In this document: positions 48,412 to 57,296 of the stretch, in pieces
How the letters are laid out: every line of letters starts with the position of its first letter
Numbering within the stretch: position 1 is the stretch's first letter
NCBI RefSeq assembly: GCF_005281345.1
Contig: NZ_SZXJ01000083.1
Location: 1-64,000 of the forward strand
DNA: 64,000 bases
DNA from: Citrobacter sp. wls619
GTDB taxonomy: Bacteria > Pseudomonadota > Gammaproteobacteria > Enterobacterales > Enterobacteriaceae
Direction of reading: 5' to 3'
Made by a program: the position numbers and the translations under genes
The notes under the pieces: model-generated
Seen by the model: only the letters and a program-made list of their open reading frames with translations
What the model was told of the DNA's origin: nothing
Database searches by the model: none

Positions 48412-49803
48412 ATGAAGTGTAAATGGTTTTCTGCGCTGTTGTGTCTGTTCTGTCCGCTGACGGTACTGGCCGCCTTAACGACCGTAACCCCCAAAGCATT
48501 GACGGGTCCACTGACAAACCCAGGTATCGGGGTCGCCAGTTTTCATCAGGGATACGGTGAAACGCTTGGACTGGCGGATTATCCCGACACCGGCTTTGAA
48601 TATGAGCGCTTTTACTGGCGTGACCTTGAGCCTGTCGAAGGCCAGTACAATTTTGCACTGGTTGATGACGCCTTCAGGTATGCCGCGGCGCATCGACCGG
48701 CGATGAACGTCGGACTGCGCTTTATGGCGCTTGCTGAGCCGGAAACCGGTTCACAAATTCCCGACTGGTTGATTAAAAAAGGCGTAAAGGGAACCTGGAC
48801 GCCGGACAAAAAAACCTTTATCCCTGATTTAGACGATCCCCTATTTATTGAATATAGCCAGCGCCTGCTGAACGCAATGGGTAAACGCTATGATGGTAAC
48901 GAGAACCTGGCTTTCGTGGATATTGGCATGGTGGGGTCGTGGGGAGAGTGGCATAACAGCAACTTCCCGATGCTGAAGCCATTGCTGGAGCGCTACACCA
49001 CGGCGCAGTTAGATCGCTATGTGGCGATGCATTTCTCTGCTTTCCCCAACACGCCAAAAATTATGCTGATGAGTGGTGGGCAAAGTCTGGCGAATGCGGT
49101 CGCGCGCGGGGCGGGTTGGCGTGCGGACTGCCTGGGCGATCTCCGCGTGTTTTCTGCTTCCTGGAATCATATGGCGGATGATTATCCGCAACGGCTGCAG
49201 GCTGCACAGAAAAGCGATTCAGGATTTAACGATGCCTGGAAACATGCGCCAGTGAGCTTTGAGATCTGCTCGTATATGCAGGACTGGAAAAATATCTTTC
49301 ACTATACGCGAGAGGAAGTGCAGGGGATTTTTGACTGGGCGGTGCAGCAACATACCAGTACGATTAACCTGAAATCGAGAACCGTGCCCCGTGAGTATCG
49401 TCCGATTGTCGACGAGGCGCTGACAAAACTGGGTTATCGGTTTCGCTTGGCATCTCTGAGCCACGAGTCAGTCTGGGAAGGTGGACAAGAACTCACCCTG
49501 ACAAGCACCTGGTATAATGAGGGTAACGCGCCGATTTACCTGCCCTACACGCTGGCATTTCGTCTGGTTGATGAGGCCAATAAGGTGGTGGCACAAGGGA
49601 ATGTCCCGGAAGATATACGTCACTGGCTGCCCGGAGAGCACCCACTGAGTTACCCGATGCCGATGCCCGGGACGCTGCCAAAAGGGAAATATGCTCTTGA
49701 AACGGCGATTGTGGATAAATCCGGTGCGGCAAGAATTAACTTTGCCAATGAAGGGAAGCAGAGCAACGGTTGGTATCGTGTCTCTGCGGTAACGGTGAAA
49801 TAG
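48412..49803 (+). CDS. Secreted DUF4832 TIM-barrel protein, probable glycosidase
   Basis: 463 residues from the ATG at 48412, which follows GGAGGG by 10 bases; a GTG at 48394 is possible. Signal peptide to about residue 22 (LLCLFCPLTVLAA). The central part resembles a beta-galactosidase-like TIM barrel (FYWRDLEPVEGQYNF; DIGMVGSWGEWHNSNF, whose Glu is a likely catalytic residue), and the C-terminal ~110 residues are the beta-sandwich DUF4832 region. As the last gene before a terminator it may trim, modify or bind the polymer in the periplasm or outside. Confidence 0.72.
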   Translation: MKCKWFSALLCLFCPLTVLAALTTVTPKALTGPLTNPGIGVASFHQGYGETLGLADYPDTGFEYERFYWRDLEPVEGQYNFALVDDAFRYAAAHRPAMNVGLRFMALAEPETGSQIPDWLIKKGVKGTWTPDKKTFIPDLDDPLFIEYSQRLLNAMGKRYDGNENLAFVDIGMVGSWGEWHNSNFPMLKPLLERYTTAQLDRYVAMHFSAFPNTPKIMLMSGGQSLANAVARGAGWRADCLGDLRVFSASWNHMADDYPQRLQAAQKSDSGFNDAWKHAPVSFEICSYMQDWKNIFHYTREEVQGIFDWAVQQHTSTINLKSRTVPREYRPIVDEALTKLGYRFRLASLSHESVWEGGQELTLTSTWYNEGNAPIYLPYTLAFRLVDEANKVVAQGNVPEDIRHWLPGEHPLSYPMPMPGTLPKGKYALETAIVDKSGAARINFANEGKQSNGWYRVSAVTVK

Positions 49804-49814
49804 CCTGCCGTAGT

Positions 49815-49839
49815 AAGGAGCCTGGCCATCAGGCTCCTT
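49815..49839. terminator. Convergent terminator between exopolysaccharide operon and galE
   Basis: AAGGAGCCTG (49815-49824), loop GCCAT, CAGGCTCCTT (49830-49839): perfect 10-bp stem in the 47-base gap between the converging operon ends. Confidence 0.85.
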
Positions 49840-49850
49840 ATCGTTGAAAA

Positions 49851-50867
49851 TTAAACGTGATAGCCATCCGGATTGTTTTTTTGCCAGTTCCAGGTGTCGC
49901 GTATCATTTCATCCAGGGTGTAGATGGCCTGCCATCCCAGCTCTTTTCGTGCTAACGACGGGTCTGACCAACACTCGGCAATATCCCCGGGCCTTCTGGC
50001 CACAATCTTATAATTAATGCGGGTTTGCGCCGCTTTCTCGAAGGCTGCAATCAGGTTAAGTACGGAATACCCGATACCGGTACCGAGATTGAAGACTTTG
50101 TATGCCGCCCCTTTTTCCTGGCAATCCAGTGCCGCTAAATGGCCAGTTGCCAGATCCATCACATGGATGTAATCACGCACACCGGTGCCGTCGGGGGTTG
50201 GATAGTCATTTCCATAGACCGACACGCTTTCCAGCTTGCCAATCGCCACCTGAGAAATATACGGTACCAGATTGTTGGGGATACCATTCGGATCTTCGCC
50301 AATCCTGCCCGATGGATGCGCGCCGACTGGGTTAAAGTAGCGTAGGCAGGTGATTCGGAAATCGGGCTGTGCGCGGGAAAAGTCTGCCAGAATTTGCTCG
50401 ACCATGAATTTTGATGTGCCATACGGATTGGTGGTACCACCGGTTGGCGATTGTTCACTTAATGGAACGCTTTCCGGGTTGCCGTATACCGTGGCGGAAG
50501 AGCTGAAAATAAAGTGCTTCACTCCCGCAGCCAGCATCTCACGCAGTAAAACCAGCGTGCCGGTGACATTATTGTCATAGTAGGCAAGCGGCTCTTTTAT
50601 GGATTCTGAAACTGATTTTAATCCAGCAAAATGAATGACATCGGTGATGTTATGGTTAGAGAAAATCGTTTTCAGAACATCGTTGTTCAGCACATCAGCA
50701 ATATAAACGATGGGCGCTTTACCGGTCAGTTCCGCAACCCTGTCCAGGGATGTTTGTGAGGAGTTGGAAAGGTTATCGATGACCACAACATCATCACCTC
50801 TTTCCAGAAGCGTCAGCACGGTATGTGAGCCAATATAACCAGCACCACCAGTGACTAAAATTGCCAT
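49851..50867 (-). CDS. galE: UDP-glucose 4-epimerase (GalE paralogue)
   Basis: 338 residues with N-terminal [15 protein letters not shown]-binding, and the catalytic segment FSSSATVYG then YGTSK (Tyr-x3-Lys). NPVGAHPSG and [10 protein letters not shown] are typical of GalE. It interconverts UDP-Glc and UDP-Gal. Sequence departs clearly from the gal-operon GalE of E. coli, so it is a locus-specific copy, probably feeding UDP-Gal to the exopolysaccharide enzymes. It follows the propeller gene by 65 bases in the same direction. Confidence 0.93.
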   Translation of the reverse strand: MAILVTGGAGYIGSHTVLTLLERGDDVVVIDNLSNSSQTSLDRVAELTGKAPIVYIADVLNNDVLKTIFSNHNITDVIHFAGLKSVSESIKEPLAYYDNNVTGTLVLLREMLAAGVKHFIFSSSATVYGNPESVPLSEQSPTGGTTNPYGTSKFMVEQILADFSRAQPDFRITCLRYFNPVGAHPSGRIGEDPNGIPNNLVPYISQVAIGKLESVSVYGNDYPTPDGTGVRDYIHVMDLATGHLAALDCQEKGAAYKVFNLGTGIGYSVLNLIAAFEKAAQTRINYKIVARRPGDIAECWSDPSLARKELGWQAIYTLDEMIRDTWNWQKNNPDGYHV

Positions 50868-50932
50868 ACAGTCTCCAGATATATTTTTTGCAAACTATCA
50901 TTAATTCATTAATGCCACCGCATAAATAAACG

Positions 50933-51871
50933 TTATTGGTGGCGTCGGTTAAGGTAAAAATTCCGATATTTCACCCGGCATTTATAAGATATTTTTTTAA
51001 GTATAGAAAACAGGCTGAATTTGCTTATCTTACTGTCATACACGATATAGTTATTGGTGAAGTTCAGCGTGTGGACGCCCTCGCTTTGGTTGATGCTGGC
51101 ATTGATCTGCGCAATCAAACGCTCATCAAAGCTGGATGCGTTAAGCGTGATTAGCTCTTTGATATAAACAGACTTTCCGTACGTCTCTGGTGTGCATTCC
51201 TGAGTGAGGAAATAGAGTTTATTATCAACGCAGTGTGGTGCGCCAGCGCCCCGGGGGTGTTGATTCGACAGGTTAAGCGTGGGCATTATTTTTTGCCATG
51301 GCCCGGTTACATCACTGGCTGTATGGATAACTAACTCATCTTCCATCGTGGTGGATAAAAGATAAAGATTTTCATGCAACGAGACGACGACGTTATCGGT
51401 GAGCGCCTGGTCAGGTACTAATACTTTTACCTGTTTCCAGCGCGTAGGGAACTCTATCGACTGGAATAAGATAACCTCTTTCCTTTCTGAAGACTCCGGG
51501 ATCATGAAAAGCTGATCGTTGCTGTAAAATAAAAAAGGAAATGATAAATGGCATTTTAGGTTATCAAAACCGTCGAGTTTCACATCCTCAAGCTCAACCA
51601 GGTTAGCATCAAGGATACGGCAGCGCAGAATACCTTGCGAATTACGAAAGCTTAGTGCTTCATAAAAAACATAAACTTTATTGTCTTTTTCAATAATGAA
51701 AGGATCGGCCTGAAAGGTATATTTCTTTTTGAGCTGTTGGGCTCGGGTGCGGTTCAGAATTTCCAGCGTATTAGTGGGAAAGGTATGCGAACCATTATTT
51801 TTCAGGATCATAATATCCCACGACTCATGAAAAAATAACATATTAATCAGTCTGTTATTTTTCGTTCGCAT
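50933..51871 (-). CDS. GH43/GINT1-like beta-propeller protein
   Basis: 312 residues, no signal peptide. Repeated short blades with motifs such as FQADPFIIEKDNKVYVFYEA, CHLSFPFLFYSNDQLFMIPE, LYLLSTTMEDEL and HPRGAGAPHCVDNKLYFLTQE recall five-bladed GH43-like propellers and the bacterial relatives of the plant GINT1 N-terminal domain. Acidic residues (Asp in ADPF, Glu in FYEA and IPES) sit where propeller enzymes keep catalytic groups. AAGGAG lies nine bases before the ATG at 51871. Next to galE it may transfer or remove a sugar; function not known. Confidence 0.65.
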   Translation of the reverse strand: MRTKNNRLINMLFFHESWDIMILKNNGSHTFPTNTLEILNRTRAQQLKKKYTFQADPFIIEKDNKVYVFYEALSFRNSQGILRCRILDANLVELEDVKLDGFDNLKCHLSFPFLFYSNDQLFMIPESSERKEVILFQSIEFPTRWKQVKVLVPDQALTDNVVVSLHENLYLLSTTMEDELVIHTASDVTGPWQKIMPTLNLSNQHPRGAGAPHCVDNKLYFLTQECTPETYGKSVYIKELITLNASSFDERLIAQINASINQSEGVHTLNFTNNYIVYDSKISKFSLFSILKKISYKCRVKYRNFYLNRRHQ

Positions 51872-52024
51872 GCGTACCTGCTCCTTTTTATCGCTTAATC
51901 TATTGCGGGTTCCACGACGGCCACACTGATGGCTAGTTTAAAAGCTAGTCGCAAGAGGAGTGTTTGTCTACTAACAGAAATCGTAGTGGAAGGATTGCCA
52001 GAGCATCCGTGCTCCAGTACTGAT

Positions 52025-52660
52025 TTACTCGAAATGGACGTGTGGATTATCGGCCAGCGAAACGTAAGTTTTGCTGTTCTTATCCAGAGTACGAATTTCT
52101 CCGCTTTCGATGTCGTAGACCCAGCCGTGCAGACGAATCGCGTTGTTACGCAGGCCAACAGCCACGCAAGGATGCGTTTTAATGTTGTTCAACTGGGCAA
52201 TCACGTTTTCTTCCACCATGGCATTTACTTTATCGATTTCGTTAGCCCAGGTTTTCTTTTCAACCACGGCTTTCGCGGCATCGGCATAGTGCAACCAGTG
52301 GGCGACAGCAGGCATCGGGTCCAGGGGTTGGCTTTCTGCGATGGCTTTCATCGCACCGCAGTTGGAGTGACCACAGATAACGATATCCGTCACGCCTAAA
52401 GCAACGACCGCGTACTCAATGGTCGCAGACACGCCGCCAGGCTCCGGGCCAAAAGACGGTACGATATTACCGGCGTTACGGATAACGAAAAGCTGTCCTG
52501 GCTCTTGCTGCGTCACTAACTCTGGCACCAGTCGGCTGTCAGAACAGGAGATGAAAAGCGCTTTAGGATTCTGGCTGGATGCCAGGCTGCGGAAGAGTTC
52601 CTTACGTTGAGGGAAAATCTCTTTTTGGAAGTTGAGGAAGCCCTCAATGATATGTTGCAT
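52025..52660 (-). CDS. Beta-carbonic anhydrase, CynT-like
   Basis: 211 residues. Zinc ligands are Cys39 and Asp41 in [12 protein letters not shown], and His98 and Cys101 in GHSNCGAM, the classic beta-class set with Arg43. It hydrates CO2 reversibly. More similar to CynT than to Can by eye, yet no cyanase or cyanate transporter lies beside it, so its role may be pH/CO2 homeostasis. Monocistronic. Confidence 0.9.
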   Translation of the reverse strand: MQHIIEGFLNFQKEIFPQRKELFRSLASSQNPKALFISCSDSRLVPELVTQQEPGQLFVIRNAGNIVPSFGPEPGGVSATIEYAVVALGVTDIVICGHSNCGAMKAIAESQPLDPMPAVAHWLHYADAAKAVVEKKTWANEIDKVNAMVEENVIAQLNNIKTHPCVAVGLRNNAIRLHGWVYDIESGEIRTLDKNSKTYVSLADNPHVHFE

Positions 52661-52778
52661 AGCAGTGTCTCTTTTCTCTGTTTAAGCAGGTTATGATGAA
52701 GATCACACTTTCCAGTTTAACACCAGCCGACAGAAGGGAAAGACTTTATAGCAGTTCGGTCACTATCTTTGGGCAATG

Positions 52779-52800
52779 TTGCCCTGACGAAGCAGGGCAA
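52779..52800. terminator. Hairpin after the PatB-like gene
   Basis: TTGCCCTG (52779-52786), loop ACGAAG, CAGGGCAA (52793-52800): an 8-bp perfect stem 15 bases beyond the leftward aminotransferase gene end and upstream of the carbonic anhydrase. The T-tract is weak. Confidence 0.5.
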
Positions 52801-52815
52801 GCGTCGCGGTCTGCG

Positions 52816-53988
52816 TTACATGTTCTGCCGTTTCTGGTATGCCGCTTTTAGTCTGTTCATCGCCTCTACCAGGACGGCGCGCGGGCAGCCAACGTTCAGA
52901 CGCATGTGCCCCTCTCCGCCGGGACCATATTGTGACCCCGGTGACAGGCCAAGTCTGGCTTCATGGACAAAAAAATCGCTTAGCTGCGTCTCGCTAAGCG
53001 CCATTTTTTCGGCATTCAGAAAGAGCAGATAGGATGCGCCACCATAGACAATTGAGATCAACGGACAGTGCATTTCGATTTCATTTCTAACAAATGCTAC
53101 ATTATCAGCCAGATAAGCCAATAATTCCCGGTGCCAGTCACCGCAATGGGTATAGGCGCTATAAATCGTTGCCTGTTGCAGTGAGTGAGTCTCTGCAAGA
53201 TAACAGTTATCGAGAAAATGATAGAACCGGTGACGCAGTTCATCATTCTTTATAATAGCTATCCCTCCCTGGATCGCCGCCGTGTTGAAGGTCTTGCTAA
53301 CAGAGGTCAGTACGATTGACTGACTTCCTACTGCGTCATCGAGGGTAAAAAAGGGCAGGTGTTGCTTACCTGGCAGGGTTAAATCGCTATGCACTTCATC
53401 GGAGAGAATGATGACGCCGGCCTGCTGGCAATAGTGACTGATTTTTTCAAGCGTTTCCCGTGACCACACCATTCCACCAGGATTATGTGGCGAGGGAAAA
53501 AGAAACATTTTGCACTGTTTAAGTTTCTCGCTGAAATCTTGCCAGTCAAATTCATAGCAACCGTCTTTTTCAATAAGGCGGGTCTGGAGTAAATGCCTGC
53601 CGCTGGTTTTCACCAGGTTAGGGTAGGGGTCATATATTGGGGTACAGGTTAATATATTGTCTCCCGTGCGGGTAAGTGCCAGCAAGGACATGACAATGGT
53701 TTTTATAACGCCGGGAACAAAATGCAGCCAGTGCGATTTAAGCTCGGCATTATATTGTTGTGCGTACCACTGGATAACGGACTCTTTCCATTGCGGATAA
53801 TCCAGATTATAGCCTTGAACAGGCTGCTCTACTACTGTGCGTAACGTATTCATGATGGGGTCTGGCGTAACAAAATCCATATCCGCAATCCACAGTGGTA
53901 ATACATCGCTGGTACCGTACATTTGTTGTAATTGTCCGTATTTGCGACAATTAACATCCCTTGTGACAATATCATCAAACAAAGACAT
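52816..53988 (-). CDS. MalY/PatB-family cystathionine beta-lyase-type PLP enzyme
   Basis: 390 residues, fold type I PLP enzyme of the MalY/PatB group with NPGGMVWS, ILSDEVHSDL (PLP-contacting Asp) and VSKTFNTAA (PLP lysine). Start chosen at the ATG at 53988 (MSLFDDIVTRD), with AGGAG six bases before it. Members cleave C-S bonds of cystathionine or cysteine conjugates, releasing thiols, pyruvate and ammonia. It follows the NhaC-type transporter by 124 bases, probably in the same unit. Confidence 0.88.
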   Translation of the reverse strand: MSLFDDIVTRDVNCRKYGQLQQMYGTSDVLPLWIADMDFVTPDPIMNTLRTVVEQPVQGYNLDYPQWKESVIQWYAQQYNAELKSHWLHFVPGVIKTIVMSLLALTRTGDNILTCTPIYDPYPNLVKTSGRHLLQTRLIEKDGCYEFDWQDFSEKLKQCKMFLFPSPHNPGGMVWSRETLEKISHYCQQAGVIILSDEVHSDLTLPGKQHLPFFTLDDAVGSQSIVLTSVSKTFNTAAIQGGIAIIKNDELRHRFYHFLDNCYLAETHSLQQATIYSAYTHCGDWHRELLAYLADNVAFVRNEIEMHCPLISIVYGGASYLLFLNAEKMALSETQLSDFFVHEARLGLSPGSQYGPGGEGHMRLNVGCPRAVLVEAMNRLKAAYQKRQNM

Positions 53989-54112
53989 TGCTGACTCCTG
54001 GAAAGTCTCTGAAAATAGTTTACGCAACGCAAAAAGCGCAGAATGTTTATGTATATCTAATTGATATATTAAATTTACCCTGGTGATAGCTAATATTTAT
54101 CTACGTATTAGC

Positions 54113-55573
54113 CTATGATTTTTGCTCGACCATATGCTCTGTAGCTTCATTTGGTTCATATTTAGCAATACCGATACCCGTTGCCGCCCACAGCAATGCA
54201 AAGATGACGCCGCTGTAGCAGAGGATTGCCCATGGCAGGTAATCAAGCGTTGTCACGCCCAGCATAGTGGCGCAATAAACGCCCGAAGCAGACCACGGAA
54301 TAATAGGTTCGACAACGGTTCCGGCATCTTCGGTGGTTCGCGAAAGGTTCTTCGCGGCCAGTCCACGTTTTTTGTATTCATCTTTAAAGGCATCGCCGCA
54401 CAATAACAACGGTAAGGTTCCATTGGCGGTACAGGCGCAGATGGTGAACGTCGTAACAATGGTGGTAGCGACCAGGCGGAATGTTGATTTAACTCCTTTT
54501 GTCAGCGCGTTAATGACCGTGTGCAGGGAGCCTGTCGCGCTCATGGCACCAGCAAAACTAAAGGCGCTGAAGACGGTCACAAAGCTGCTGAACATAGAGA
54601 TTGCGCCGCCTCGCTCTAATAAGCGTGAGACATCAGATGACAGTACAGGAATATGATCTCCGGTAAGCATCGCGAGCTTAAAGCCGCTAACCACGGATTC
54701 GCCGACCGAAGATGCGCTGAATTGTTGAAAAACCAAAGCCAGAATCATTGATACGATGGTGGACAAAAACAGCATCGGGATAGGCGGTTTTTTCGATAGC
54801 GAACCGTACAAAACGATAATCGGCGGTAGCAACAACAGAAGGTTGAACTGATAAATCTGGCCGATAGCGTTCATTAAATGGGTGATATTTTCTGGTGCAC
54901 TGGCAGCGGCATCAATGCCCATACCCATATAGCTATACACTACGCAGCAAATAATGAATCCCGGACCGGTGGTCCACAGCAAATGGCCAATATGGGAGTA
55001 CAGATTTACACCGGCAGCCAGTGCCGCCATATTGGTTGAATCAGAGACCGGCGAGAGTTTATCGCCAAACCAGCAACCTGAAACAATGGCACCGGCGGCG
55101 ATGGGCAGAGAGACATTAAGGCCAATGGCCACACCAATCATGGCAATTCCGACGGTACCAATGGAACCCCATGAGGTGCCGGTACACACTGAAATCAATG
55201 CACCCAGCATAAAGGCTGAAATATAAAAATACTGGGGGTTAATCCACTTCAAACCATAATAGATCATCATCGGGATGGTACCTGATACCATCCAGGAACC
55301 AATCAAAAAACCGATACTGGCGACAATCAGAATGACTGGCAGTGCTTCTGATATTTTATTGCAAATCGATTGCAGAATATCATCCCATGTATAGCCATGA
55401 GCAATGGCGATAAATGAAGCGGCTGCCGTGCCCATCAGGATCATCGGTTCAGCGCGAATATTGAATATAAAATATCCGATGCTTATCCCGCCCAGCATGA
55501 TAAGCATCGGTAATACTGACCAAAAGAAAGAGAGTTTTTTTCTGTAGTGTGAGGTACAGCTATTTTGTTCCAT
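54113..55573 (-). CDS. NhaC-family Na+-coupled antiporter/transporter
   Basis: 486 residues, about 11-12 hydrophobic segments, matching the NhaC family (CTGTSWGSIGTVGIAMIGVA; GCWFGDKLSPVSDSTNMAA; ASGVYCATMLGV). The family includes Na+/H+, malate/lactate and some amino-acid antiporters. ATG at 55573 (MEQNSCTSHYRKK). Being next to the C-S lyase, its real substrate may be a sulfur amino acid rather than only sodium. Confidence 0.88.
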   Translation of the reverse strand: MEQNSCTSHYRKKLSFFWSVLPMLIMLGGISIGYFIFNIRAEPMILMGTAAASFIAIAHGYTWDDILQSICNKISEALPVILIVASIGFLIGSWMVSGTIPMMIYYGLKWINPQYFYISAFMLGALISVCTGTSWGSIGTVGIAMIGVAIGLNVSLPIAAGAIVSGCWFGDKLSPVSDSTNMAALAAGVNLYSHIGHLLWTTGPGFIICCVVYSYMGMGIDAAASAPENITHLMNAIGQIYQFNLLLLLPPIIVLYGSLSKKPPIPMLFLSTIVSMILALVFQQFSASSVGESVVSGFKLAMLTGDHIPVLSSDVSRLLERGGAISMFSSFVTVFSAFSFAGAMSATGSLHTVINALTKGVKSTFRLVATTIVTTFTICACTANGTLPLLLCGDAFKDEYKKRGLAAKNLSRTTEDAGTVVEPIIPWSASGVYCATMLGVTTLDYLPWAILCYSGVIFALLWAATGIGIAKYEPNEATEHMVEQKS

Positions 55574-55767
55574 AATTCCATCCCAATCGTTAACGGTTGA
55601 ACAAGCCAAAGAAATACCTGCTACAGGCCAATCAATAACGGAGTGGCGTAGTTACGTGAGTTGATGATCGAACTCTATTTTATTAACTGTTTCAGGCGAT
55701 CTGTTCTGGCCTGCTGTTATGATGTTCATATTTCAGCAGTAAAATAAGAGATAGATTTGATAGTCAA

Positions 55768-56706
55768 TTATCCCTCCGCATAAGGTGGATGATTTCGGCG
55801 TTGCTGACTGAGCTTGCGATACTGCTGAGGCGGCATACCGACGTATTTATGAAATGAGCTATAAAATCGACTGCTGGAGCGAAAACCCGCAATCATCGCG
55901 ATATCCAGAATGGTTTTATCGGTGTCGCTGAGTAATGCCCGTACATGGTTGATGCGCATCGCCGTAATATATTGTTTCATCGTCAGTTGCATTACGCGAT
56001 GAAAGATACCCATCGCATAATTAGGATTAAGTTTGACGTGATCGGCAATGGCCTCGACGGTCAGCAATTTGTCACAGTTGGCGGCAATAAATTCCAGCAT
56101 CTGGCTGACGTAAAATTGTGAATGCCGCGAAATGCTGTTCTTCTGGGTCCGTACAGTTTGGTTTCCCAATACTGTCCGCCAGCCTGAGAGGCTAAACCGC
56201 TTGAGCATCAGGGCGATTTCATCAATGGCTAACTGACGAATCTGTTCGTTATCGCTGTTGAGCTCATTTTGCCAACGTTGAACCTCAAAAGCGCTCAACT
56301 GCTGGGATGCCGACGAGGTAATCACCCGGCCGTGCGTCACGTGATTAATCAGCTCTCTATCCAGCGGCCAGGACAAAAATAAATGCATGGGCAAGTTGAA
56401 GATAGCCATTTGCTTACAGTGCCCGGCATTCGTGAGCTGATGAGGGGTACACGCCCAGAACAGTGTGATAAAACCTTGTTTGCTCTGTACCACTTCGTCA
56501 TTGAACAGGTACTCAACATCACCATCAAATGGCACATTCACTTCAACCTGCCCATGCCAGTGACTGTAAGTCATGGCCAGCGGCTCCCGCAGCTCGACAT
56601 CCATACGCTGATACTCTGAATAGAGTGCCAGTGGGCTACGAGTCTTTTTTTCATAGCTGCGGCACATATGGGGATCATGCGGCAGCTGCGGAATACTTTT
56701 AGCCAT
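55768..56706 (-). CDS. AraC-family transcriptional regulator
   Basis: 312 residues. An N-terminal cupin-like sensor (to about 150) precedes the AraC DNA-binding domain: first helix pair ADHVKLNPNYAMGIFHRV, second IAMIAGFRSSSRFYSSFHKYVGMPPQQYRK (split over it). It resembles the MelR type in layout. It is upstream of the NhaC/PatB genes on the same strand, 195 bases away, and most likely activates them. Confidence 0.88.
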   Translation of the reverse strand: MAKSIPQLPHDPHMCRSYEKKTRSPLALYSEYQRMDVELREPLAMTYSHWHGQVEVNVPFDGDVEYLFNDEVVQSKQGFITLFWACTPHQLTNAGHCKQMAIFNLPMHLFLSWPLDRELINHVTHGRVITSSASQQLSAFEVQRWQNELNSDNEQIRQLAIDEIALMLKRFSLSGWRTVLGNQTVRTQKNSISRHSQFYVSQMLEFIAANCDKLLTVEAIADHVKLNPNYAMGIFHRVMQLTMKQYITAMRINHVRALLSDTDKTILDIAMIAGFRSSSRFYSSFHKYVGMPPQQYRKLSQQRRNHPPYAEG

Positions 56707-56925
56707 TACGGGTTGGTTCCTGAAAAGTGAATTTGACCATGAGGTAGCGCCAAAGCATGAACATAGCTTAACCGAAAAAAATCACCGTTTTCTCTCCATT
56801 TTCGCGAAATTATTCCCAAAAACTCAGATCGCCTGTCTGTCACGTGAAGATCTGAGTTATCGGGAATGACGAGCTTTACATCAGTATTCCCGGTATGCAG
56901 CGGCGCATAAATCGGCGTTATAGCA
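56707..56925. other. AraC gene upstream region
   Basis: 219-base gap upstream of the AraC gene and ahead of the Gly/Asn ORF. Contains the AraC gene promoter presumably. No recognised motif. Confidence 0.3.
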
Positions 56926-57168
56926 ATGGCTCAAATTCACGCCATACCGGTATTGACTAACCCCGGAAACGGTAATGGGAAGGGTAACAGTGGCAATCAT
57001 GGTAATCGCCAGAAGGGAAATTCAGGTAACAAAGGCAATCAGCGCAGCGTAAAAACTATGGCAAACCGGATCACGTTTAGCTATCACATGGCAAGGCAAT
57101 ATGCTGTCAGATGTGGTTTGACGGGGTATAAGTCGCTGCCATCGGGTATTATAAAAAAAACGCTCTAA
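56926..57168 (+). CDS. Possible Gly/Asn-repeat small protein
   Basis: An 80-codon frame starting with ATG at 56926. Residues 13-40 are a low-complexity run of GN, GK, GNS and GNHGN units (13-base-scale DNA repeats of GGTAAYGGNAAN form). The rest has no recognisable motif. Weak ribosome-binding site. It lies alone on the plus strand between the AraC and MCP genes. It may be a real small protein, a decayed fragment or chance. Confidence 0.3.
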   Translation: MAQIHAIPVLTNPGNGNGKGNSGNHGNRQKGNSGNKGNQRSVKTMANRITFSYHMARQYAVRCGLTGYKSLPSGIIKKTL

Positions 57169-57214
57169 GAAAATGGCTCCAAAAGAAAACTGTTAAAATC
57201 TCAAAAATCCAGTC

Positions 57215-57248
57215 CCCCGTTCACTTAAAACATCTTAAGTGAACGGGG
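57215..57248. repeat. Perfect 14-bp inverted repeat, possible terminator
   Basis: CCCCGTTCACTTAA (57215-57228), loop AACATC, TTAAGTGAACGGGG (57235-57248). It lies 49 bases beyond the MCP stop. On the minus strand a short T-run (ATTTTTGAG) follows, so it could end the MCP transcript. Confidence 0.75.
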
Positions 57249-57296
57249 TTACGCATCATGGAAGTTTTGTCGATATTAATATTTGAATTTAAGTTT

